NCBI GenBank assembly: GCA_900546385.1
Contig: URCT01000037.1
Span: 1 to 20,101, forward strand
Reading direction: 5' to 3'
Source: an uncultured Eubacteriales bacterium
Lineage (GTDB): Bacteria; Bacillota; Clostridia; Oscillospirales; CAG-382
DNA: 20,101 bases
Position 1 is the first letter of the stretch, and every line of letters begins with the position of its first letter. Position numbers and translations under genes: made by a program. Under the pieces are notes generated by a model. That model did no database searches. It was not told the DNA's origin and saw nothing but the letters and a program-made list of their open reading frames with translations. Below, in pieces: positions 14,436 to 20,101 of the stretch.

Positions 14436-15451
14436 GCGTCACACCCCCGTAAACGTTCGCGGATACGGTCAGCCGAAAGGCCGCAGCTTTTCCCGGCAAG
14501 CAGAATCCGCAGGTTTTTGACCTCATATTCCTTGCGAACCAAATAGCACACGATAAGCTCCGGGCCGAAAGCGATCGTTTCGGCTTTATAGGCCTGTTTG
14601 GTATACAGATTCTCACACAAGCGCGCCGCTTCGGACGCATCCGTGCAAGGCGACAGCTCGCTGTACGCGGTAAACGCAAGGGCGGCCAGCAGCTTTTCGG
14701 GCGTTTCGCCGTAATTCGAGAGGAAGAAATCCTTATCAAGCGAACCGCCGGCAAGGAACAGCCGCTCAAAATACGGGCGCGGTTTGCCGTTTTTGACGCA
14801 TCTTAAGAAGCTGCCGATGTTGGTGCTGTCGGTCTTGACACGCACAAGCTCTTGCAGATACGCAAGTCCGCTGTCCTCGGCAGCCTGTGCCATGGAAGCG
14901 AAAACGGCTTTGTCGAGAAGCTGATCCGCAAGACCCGGATCTTTTGTTTCGGCAAGCACGTTTCGTGCTTCGGCAGCCGCCGCGGCAAGAGGTGCCGGGT
15001 AGGCTTGATATTCGTGTTCCGAAGCCGCACGAAGGGCTTCTTGCACGCTCACCGAGCCGTTTTCCGAAAGAAGCGGCAAGGGATCGCGGCTCAAGGCTTC
15101 GCATTTGACAAGAGCTTTTAGGTTCTGCCCGTCATACACATACCGAAACGGCGCAAGCAGGATTTCGGGAGCTTCCTCGCCGTCCTTTTCGCGGATCACG
15201 CTGCGGATCAGTTCCACCGCAAGCGCGAACGCCTCCGCAAGAGCCTTGTCTAAAAGGGCTTCGTAATTGCCCGAAGCGCGGATTTCCTCGCCCGCACCGT
15301 AAAAATCGCACACCAGCGCGAACGCTTCAGCAAAGGTCGGCGCATCGAGCATCCGGTTTAATTTTTCGTCCGTCAGTTCCGCAGAGGACGCCGCGCGAAG
15401 CCGGGTGGAAACGTATAAAAAGTCGGTGTCGCGCCAGTTTCTTTTACGCAA
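14432..15451 (-). CDS. ntpC: V-type ATP synthase subunit C
   Basis: A 339-residue funnel-shaped subunit that links the D/F stalk to the K ring. It is alpha-helical, with the typical opening RKRNWRDTDFLYVSTRLRA and the C-terminal region containing ELIVCYLVRKEYEVKNLRIL. I place the start at the TTG at 15451: AAGGAGG (15460-15466) lies 8 nt upstream and the protein then begins at the conserved region. An in-frame ATG at 15523 would add 24 unrelated residues and overlap ntpE by 59 bp. Its stop overlaps the next gene by 4 bp. Confidence 0.93.
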   Translation of the reverse strand: MRKRNWRDTDFLYVSTRLRAASSAELTDEKLNRMLDAPTFAEAFALVCDFYGAGEEIRASGNYEALLDKALAEAFALAVELIRSVIREKDGEEAPEILLAPFRYVYDGQNLKALVKCEALSRDPLPLLSENGSVSVQEALRAASEHEYQAYPAPLAAAAAEARNVLAETKDPGLADQLLDKAVFASMAQAAEDSGLAYLQELVRVKTDSTNIGSFLRCVKNGKPRPYFERLFLAGGSLDKDFFLSNYGETPEKLLAALAFTAYSELSPCTDASEAARLCENLYTKQAYKAETIAFGPELIVCYLVRKEYEVKNLRILLAGKSCGLSADRIRERLRGCDA

Positions 15452-15464
15452 GACGCTCGCCTCC

Positions 15465-16079
15465 TTATTTTGCAAACAAGATGTCAAGCACCTGTTTTTC
15501 GAGTGACGGACGCGCCGCGGCAATCATTTTTTCGCCCGAGCAGTTGATTTCGATATCGCCGCACAACAGAATAAAGCCGGCGGCAATCGAAGCGGGCGTT
15601 TCCGCTTTTTCGAGCGTCACGTTTTTGGTGATAAGCGGCTTTGCCGCCGCAAGGATTGCGTCGGCAAACGCACTGTCGCGCGCATTTAGGGAAAGATGGG
15701 CGTGTGTGCCGTCAGCAAGCGTTTGATTGACCGCGTCGGCAAGAAGCCGCGCCATGGCCGGGACATAGCTGTCCTCCGGCTGGTGCGAAAGCTTTGCCAA
15801 AGCCGCGTCAAACGCCTTATCCGCCATTTCCACGCGCAGCTTCAACAGCTCGTTGCGTTCGCGGCTCTCACTGCCGCTTGCGGCGGCTTTGCGGACAGCC
15901 TCGGCATCCGCGTCGGCGCGCGCCAAGATCTGTTCGGTCTTTTGCGCGCTTATCCGGGCGCGTTCGCTCAAAAGCGTCTCGCATTTTTCCTTTGTTTCGG
16001 CGTCTTTTGCGGCGGCATACGCATCGGCTTCCTCCAAAATGCGTTCCGTAATCCGTTCGATGCCTTTGATTTCTGCCAT
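15465..16079 (-). CDS. ntpE: V-type ATP synthase subunit E
   Basis: A 204-residue peripheral-stalk subunit. The N-terminal half (about 1-100) is charged, Ala-rich coiled coil that pairs with the small 106-residue subunit; the C-terminal half is the globular head-binding domain (AAGFILLCGDIEINCS region). The ATG has AAGGGGAG seven nt upstream. It lies between ntpK (29 bp) and ntpC (13 bp). Confidence 0.93.
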   Translation of the reverse strand: MAEIKGIERITERILEEADAYAAAKDAETKEKCETLLSERARISAQKTEQILARADADAEAVRKAAASGSESRERNELLKLRVEMADKAFDAALAKLSHQPEDSYVPAMARLLADAVNQTLADGTHAHLSLNARDSAFADAILAAAKPLITKNVTLEKAETPASIAAGFILLCGDIEINCSGEKMIAAARPSLEKQVLDILFAK

Positions 16080-16108
16080 AGTGCTACTCCCCTTCTTCTG
16101 TCTTTGAG

Positions 16109-16591
16109 TTAAGCAAAGATGATGAGAAGAAGCGAAACGAGAAGTGCAAAGATCGCATAGGTTTCCACGAGAGCCGCCGCGATAACGCCTTTGCCGAAAT
16201 CATCCGGGCGTTTGGCAAGAATGTTCATGCCGCTGGCGGCAACGCGACCCTGCTTAATGCCGGAATAGAAGCCGACAATGGCAATCGGCAAGCACGCGAT
16301 GAGGTAGTAAAGACCCTGCGACACGCTCAAGGTTTTGACGGTGCCCGAGAAAAGCCCCATATTGTTGATGACCATGAACGCAACGATAAGGCCATAGATG
16401 CCCTGTGTACCCGGCAGAGCCTGTAAAACGAGGGCTTTACCGAATTTGGACGGATCCTCCGTCACAACGCCGCTTGCCGCCTCACCGGCAATGCCGACGC
16501 CCTTGCTGGAGCCCATGCCGGCGAAAATGGCGGCGCAGGCCGCACCCAAAACCGCGAGGTTGTTACCTGTAAAAATGTCTGCGAAACTCAT
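16109..16591 (-). CDS. ntpK: V-type ATP synthase subunit K (rotor ring), Na+ type
   Basis: A 160-residue, four-helix proteolipid made of two fused hairpins. All Na+ ligands known from the E. hirae NtpK ring are present: Leu59, Thr62, Gln63 and Tyr66 in LPGTQGIYG, Gln114 in SGIKQGRVA and Glu143 in LVETYAIF. Proton-type rings usually lack this full set, so Na+ transport is predicted. The ATG at 16591 has AAGGAGG nine nt upstream, placed inside the end of ntpI; a longer in-frame reading to 16723 would overlap ntpI heavily and is rejected. It begins one nt after the ntpI stop codon. The strong ribosome site fits the multi-copy ring. Confidence 0.97.
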   Translation of the reverse strand: MSFADIFTGNNLAVLGAACAAIFAGMGSSKGVGIAGEAASGVVTEDPSKFGKALVLQALPGTQGIYGLIVAFMVINNMGLFSGTVKTLSVSQGLYYLIACLPIAIVGFYSGIKQGRVAASGMNILAKRPDDFGKGVIAAALVETYAIFALLVSLLLIIFA

Positions 16592-16592
16592 G

Positions 16593-18548
16593 TTATTTTG
16601 CCTCCTTAATAATTTCCGTATATTTTGTGGGGACGGCCGCCGGTTTGAACGGTTCGCCGCCGTCGATATAGAATTTTCCGAAGAATTCGATATATTGCAG
16701 TCTTGCCGTGTGGACAAACGCACCGAGAAGGTTGAGTGCCAAGTTTAACGTATGGCCGAGCACCATGGCAAGAATCAACACGATAAAGCCGGTCACGGTC
16801 GGTCCGCCGAGCGTGCCGATGAGGTTGACCACCTGCGCGATGATCGCGCCCGAAAGGCCGAGTGCCATAATGCGTGAATACGATAACAAATCAGACAGGT
16901 AGCTGACGATGTCATACAGGCTGAGCACGCCTTTTAAGAACTTCATCACAATGTTCTTTTCGGCACGGCCTTGGGTGAGTACCAAACCGACAGCTCCGGC
17001 AATCGCCACCCATTTGCCGACGCCCGGTGCAAGGAACAAAAGTCCGATTCCGGCAAACAGCACAAGCCACAGGCCGATATCAAACACCGCGTCAAGCGCG
17101 TGTCCCTCCTTGACGAGCATATACGCCTTGATGAGCATACCCGTTATAAGGTGGATTGCGCCGATGCCGAGCGAAACCGCAAGATACGGAATCGGGTTGG
17201 TCACCGGGTTAAAGGCAAGCGCCAGCTCCGGAAAGCTTGTCCTGCCGAGCATATGCGTGGCGAACGCCGACGGCAGGTCGCCGAAGTAGCCGCCGAACAG
17301 AAAACCGCAAATCATGGTGGACACGCCGCAGATCGAGAACATATCGATGAGCTTGTACAGCGAGCTGCCGGGTTTTGCATGAAGCGCCTTCAACAGCACC
17401 TTGCCGCCGACAAGCAACAACAAGCCATACAGCACATCCTGCATGATCAGCCCGAAAATGACGAAATAGAAGATCGACATGATGAACGTCGGGTCGATAC
17501 CGCGGTAATCCGGATAGGAATACATCCCGAGTACCGCTTCAAAGGGCGTGACAAGTTTTTTGTTGATTAACTTGACCGGCACCTTTTCGTCCTCTTTCGG
17601 TTCTTCGAAGCTGTAACAGCAAGCAAAGCCGTCAAGCACCTTTTCGACCTTATCGCGGTATATGTCCGGCACCCAGCCGGAAAGCAACGCCGTACTCTGC
17701 GTGGCACGTAACGTCCCTTTGACCTTTTCACGCACCGTTCGTGCCGAAAGAAGGTCATAGGCCTTATCGAGAAGTCCGCGGCTTTTGGCAAGCTCCCGCA
17801 GCGTTTCGTCCGCATCGGCAAGAGCCTTACGGGTCTCGGCAATCTCGCCCTTTAACCGCTCGGTTTCCTCTGCGGCCGAGCCGCGCATATCCTTAAATAC
17901 AATCCGGGCAAACCCGGCGTCGGCAAGTGCTTTTCCGAAGGCCTCCGCATCGCTTTTTAACACTGCGGCGCACACATAATTGAATTCGCCGCCTGCTCCA
18001 TAGAATTCCAAACCGTAATCGATTTCGGTCGCCGCAAGCTTTTGGAAAATCGCATCCCCTGTGAGTGCTTTGGGGAACGTACCTTTGAAAATAACGGTCT
18101 TTCGCGTTTCGTTTAAGGCGATTGGCTGCGGATACAGCAAAAACGGAGCTAAGGAAGCGATCTCGTTTTCCGCTTTGGCAATTTTCGCCTTAAAGGCGGC
18201 GCGATCCTTGGTGAGATCCTCTACACGGGCAGCAAGCACCAAGGCTTTTTCCACATCGGCATCGAGCGCCTCAAACTCGGCGCGCGTCAATGCCTCGGGA
18301 AGCATTTTTCCCTTTTTGCCCGAACCGAACGGTGCGAGCGTTTCGCTTGCGGCGGCAAGCCGTGTCCGGTCTCTTTCGAGTGCCGCCGTATTTTGCGCAT
18401 TATCGCACGCATATAAACCCGGCGGCAGCTCGGCATCGGACGCCTGTTCGATGACCTCCACCGATTCGAGCCACACAAGCTCACGTACCAAACGGTCGAT
18501 ATCGCCGGTTGTTGCCGCAAGCGTCAGTTTTTTCATTCCGGCAATCAT
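16593..18548 (-). CDS. ntpI: V-type ATP synthase subunit I (a subunit)
   Basis: A 651-residue stator membrane subunit, homolog of the eukaryotic a subunit. The first ~340 residues are cytoplasmic and partly coiled coil (for example 215-265). The C-terminal part has about seven or eight helices. The essential channel arginines are visible: Arg559 in SYSRIMALGL and Arg616 in HTARLQYIEFF. The start overlaps the previous stop by 4 bp (ATGA), with GGAG 11 nt upstream; an ATG at codon 5 is an alternative. Length is normal. Confidence 0.96.
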   Translation of the reverse strand: MIAGMKKLTLAATTGDIDRLVRELVWLESVEVIEQASDAELPPGLYACDNAQNTAALERDRTRLAAASETLAPFGSGKKGKMLPEALTRAEFEALDADVEKALVLAARVEDLTKDRAAFKAKIAKAENEIASLAPFLLYPQPIALNETRKTVIFKGTFPKALTGDAIFQKLAATEIDYGLEFYGAGGEFNYVCAAVLKSDAEAFGKALADAGFARIVFKDMRGSAAEETERLKGEIAETRKALADADETLRELAKSRGLLDKAYDLLSARTVREKVKGTLRATQSTALLSGWVPDIYRDKVEKVLDGFACCYSFEEPKEDEKVPVKLINKKLVTPFEAVLGMYSYPDYRGIDPTFIMSIFYFVIFGLIMQDVLYGLLLLVGGKVLLKALHAKPGSSLYKLIDMFSICGVSTMICGFLFGGYFGDLPSAFATHMLGRTSFPELALAFNPVTNPIPYLAVSLGIGAIHLITGMLIKAYMLVKEGHALDAVFDIGLWLVLFAGIGLLFLAPGVGKWVAIAGAVGLVLTQGRAEKNIVMKFLKGVLSLYDIVSYLSDLLSYSRIMALGLSGAIIAQVVNLIGTLGGPTVTGFIVLILAMVLGHTLNLALNLLGAFVHTARLQYIEFFGKFYIDGGEPFKPAAVPTKYTEIIKEAK

Positions 18549-18865
18549 AGCGCAAACAGCTCCTTTAAGATGAAGTCAGCGGCGCTTTCCGAGCGCTTTT
18601 CGGCGTTTTCGCGCAGTTTTGCGGTCTGCTCGTAAAAACGGGCACTTTGCGACGCATTTTTCTCGGCGCTGTCGCGTTCGGCATCGGCAAGCAGTTGCTT
18701 TGCTTTGCGGAACGCTTCCTTTTCAGCCTCCTTTGCCTGTTCGTCCGCTTTGGCGGAAGCTTCGGCAAGCAGACGGACGGCACGGGCATCGGCATCCTTT
18801 TTGATTTTGGCTGCCTGTTCCTCGGCCGTGCGAATGACGGATATCATATCCAAATCAGCTGCCAC
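18545..18865 (-). CDS. ntpF: V-type ATP synthase subunit G/H (NtpF), peripheral stalk
   Basis: A 106-residue, highly charged Ala/Glu/Lys-rich protein, one continuous coiled coil (about 10-100), as expected for the stalk partner of subunit E. It is the first gene of the operon, the place of ntpF in E. hirae. The start is GTG at 18865, with GGAAGG 8 nt upstream; an ATG at codon 7 is less well placed. It overlaps ntpI by 4 bp. Sequence identity in this family is low, so the call rests mainly on position, size and coiled coil. Confidence 0.85.
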   Translation of the reverse strand: MAADLDMISVIRTAEEQAAKIKKDADARAVRLLAEASAKADEQAKEAEKEAFRKAKQLLADAERDSAEKNASQSARFYEQTAKLRENAEKRSESAADFILKELFAL

Positions 18866-18914
18866 TTTTTACACCTTCCTTTCTTTTCCTCTGTTTTGCG
18901 TGGAATTTTCTAGT

Positions 18915-18943
18915 ATTATAGCACAAAAATCTAAATTTTGCAA
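18915..18943 (-). promoter_or_regulatory. Sigma-A promoter of the V-ATPase operon
   Basis: On the minus strand TTGCAA (18938-18943), 17-nt spacer, TATAAT (18915-18920) preceded by TGC, an extended -10. Predicted leader about 43 nt. It is the only good promoter seen upstream of the nine ATPase genes. Confidence 0.85.
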
Positions 18944-18958
18944 GGATTATTTTGTTAC

Positions 18959-19720
18959 CTATTTATATGTGCTGTCTGCACTCGTACCGGTCTTTGGGAC
19001 AAATTTTAAGATTCCGTTCAGCTCCTCGAACCGCAAAACGAAAACGGCAATTTCGTCTTTCCGGGCATTCAGCACGCCGCCGTCGAAGCAAAACGCCACA
19101 CCGTTCGGAACGAAATACGATGAGCCAAACGAGAAGTGCTTATGTAGTATCGCCTCAAAATTGTCATAATATGTGAAAAGCTTGCGGTTTAGGTTGTTTT
19201 CGGCAATCGCGCAAAGGCGGTCGAGCACAATCTTTCGCTGGGATAAGCCGGTATGAAACACCTGCGACGGCACAAGAAGCGTTCCGGTTTCAACCGACCA
19301 AAGCGTGCAAATGCGGCGTTTGGCAGTGGTTTTCGCGTCGAAACCGGAAACATCGGTAAACAGCGACACAGTGTTTTCGGCGTTGAACGGTACCTCGCAT
19401 TGCCATAAAAGTGCGCACGGGCGGCCATTTTCTTGAGAAGCGGCGGCGGCCTTACGCAAAACCTTCGATGGGATGCGGCAATAGCGTTCGGCAAAAGAAG
19501 CGTAGCGGCGGTTGAGCTTGTCGCAAAACGCTTTTTCGCGCGGCAGAGCGGTGTTTTCGGTTTCGGTCGGCGTAAAAACGGGAACACGGGTGCGAACCAA
19601 AAGCACCGGCGGTCGGTCGGGTGCGGCGTCAGCCTTTTCCCGGTCAGCCGAAGGTTTTGGCTTATGCGGCTGTGGTGCAAAATACAGTTTTTTGCGGGTT
19701 TCAAACGTAAAAGAACGCAT
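18959..19720 (-). CDS. DUF3298-like domain protein, unknown function
   Basis: A 253-residue protein without signal peptide or membrane helix. The first ~60 residues are Pro/Lys-rich and probably disordered. The C-terminal part (about 120-240) resembles the DUF3298 domain found in RsiV-type proteins: SLFTDVSGFD, then LCAIAENNLNRK, then SSYFVPNGVAFCFDGGVL and EIAVFVLRFEEL. Domains of this kind in other proteins are usually extracytoplasmic, so the lack of an export signal is odd. The ATG has AAAAGGAG seven nt upstream. It ends 15 bp before the -35 of the ATPase promoter and no terminator was seen, so some read-through into the ATPase operon is possible. The domain call is from memory of the family pattern. 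Confidence 0.65.
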   Translation of the reverse strand: MRSFTFETRKKLYFAPQPHKPKPSADREKADAAPDRPPVLLVRTRVPVFTPTETENTALPREKAFCDKLNRRYASFAERYCRIPSKVLRKAAAASQENGRPCALLWQCEVPFNAENTVSLFTDVSGFDAKTTAKRRICTLWSVETGTLLVPSQVFHTGLSQRKIVLDRLCAIAENNLNRKLFTYYDNFEAILHKHFSFGSSYFVPNGVAFCFDGGVLNARKDEIAVFVLRFEELNGILKFVPKTGTSADSTYK

Positions 19721-19812
19721 ACGAAATCTCCTTTTTGCGGCATGGACTGCCGGATACTAAAAGGATATGCGGAAAATGCGCTGATTTTGCCGTTTGTCAC
19801 TTACTAAAAAGT

Positions 19813-19818
19813 ATTATA
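19813..19818 (-). promoter_or_regulatory. Possible -10 element of the DUF3298 gene
   Basis: A perfect TATAAT on the minus strand, 92 nt upstream of the start codon. The matching -35 region (TGGCTT at 17 nt) is poor, so the site is tentative. Confidence 0.35.
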
Positions 19819-19898
19819 CGGTGTTTTTTCGAAAAAAGCCATAGACAAAGCTTAAAAGGCGATAAAAAATCTGACAAAATCCGAAAAGTGTAAAAAAG

Positions 19899-19994
19899 CA
19901 CGCCGGGCGTGATGCCCCGATAGGGGCTGCCGCCGCAGGCGGTGAAAAAGCACACGGAGTGTGCCGTTCCGGCAGGGACACCGCCGCAAGGCGG
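19899..19994. repeat. Array of five to six small hairpins, right end
   Basis: In order: CACGCC/GGCGTG (19899-19911), GCCCC/GGGGC (19914-19927), CCGCC/GGCGG (19930-19942), GCACAC/GTGTGC (19950-19964), the weaker GTTCC/GGGAC (19966-19979), and CCGCC/GGCGG (19981-19994). Stems are 5-6 bp with 1-4 nt loops and sit almost end to end. No gene was found from 19721 to the window edge; this array and the repeat copy next to it account for most of it. Confidence 0.75.
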
Positions 19995-19996
19995 AA

Positions 19997-20065
19997 AAAG
20001 GATTTAATTGGATTGTGCGAATTTGCTGTTTGTGTGCGTTGATTCGAGGTTTGCAAAACCTCGGA
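19997..20065 (-). repeat. Dispersed intergenic repeat, right copy (inverted)
   Basis: Positions 20040-20065 and 19997-20014 are perfect reverse-complement matches to 909-934 and 961-978, separated by 25 bp of diverged spacer. As in the left copy, the block on one side is followed by a GGGAG half-stem (CTCCC at 20067-20071) and on the other by a CCGCC/GGCGG hairpin, so the shared order of modules extends beyond the exact matches. Confidence 0.85.
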
Positions 20066-20101
20066 GCTCCCTTTGGGAAGGTTTTAATTTTGTTAGTGGG
20101 A

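Noticed and set aside
15452..15523. ATG start for ntpC at 15523
   Set aside because: The extra 24 residues are the antiframe of the ntpE end and do not fit the family; the TTG at 15451 has an ideal ribosome site.
16592..16723. Upstream extension of ntpK by 44 residues
   Set aside because: It would overlap the ntpI coding sequence, and the AAGGAGG at 16601-16607 together with the conserved MSFAD start marks 16591.
19899..19994. Possible CRISPR array or rho-independent terminator array
   Set aside because: Stems differ from one another, there are no regular spacers, and the stems lack U tracts after them except short A/T runs between some.

Overview
The window looks like chromosomal DNA of an anaerobic, endospore-forming (or spore-derived) member of class Clostridia, perhaps near the Oscillospiraceae. 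The reasons are a spoIIR gene, a complete bacterial V-type ATPase operon of the Enterococcus/Clostridia kind, AGGAGG-type ribosome binding sites, near-consensus sigma-A promoters and moderately high GC. No rRNA, tRNA, CRISPR array, transposase or phage gene was found. The taxonomic placement is inference.

Layout. Positions 1-1034 hold no convincing gene. They contain two near-tandem 122-bp repeats and a cluster of small hairpins. Next come, on the minus strand, a PutP-type sodium/solute symporter and spoIIR. A PfkB-family sugar kinase is divergent from spoIIR, and it converges on a TM2 protein and a DUF2752 protein. A small two-helix membrane protein is divergent from nrdR, and nrdR converges through a shared terminator on a large M23-family protein. 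A PHP-domain phosphatase and a metallo-beta-lactamase-fold hydrolase follow.

The main block (10202-18865, minus strand) encodes nine V-type ATPase subunits in transcription order F(G/H)-I-K-E-C-G(F)-A-B-D, the same order as Enterococcus hirae ntpFIKECGABD. A single good promoter lies at 18915-18943. Gene gaps run from 4-bp overlaps to 34 bp. The MBL hydrolase follows 48 bp downstream and is probably the last cistron, ending in a hairpin at 9243-9272. The K subunit keeps every residue known to bind Na+ in the E. hirae rotor ring, so this enzyme is predicted to move sodium. Together with the sodium-coupled PutP-type carrier this suggests a sodium economy in the cell.

Upstream of the ATPase is a DUF3298-like protein of unknown role. 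The right end (19822-20101) is another hairpin-rich spacer. It shares 26-bp and 18-bp perfect matches with the left-end cluster in opposite orientation, so both ends of the window carry copies of one dispersed intergenic repeat.

No wholly new multi-gene system is evident. The most unusual points are the modular repeat elements, an apparently leaderless DUF2752 gene, an M23 protein lacking a catalytic histidine, a PfkB kinase with an altered anion-hole motif, and the attachment of a ComEC-like MBL hydrolase to the ATPase operon.
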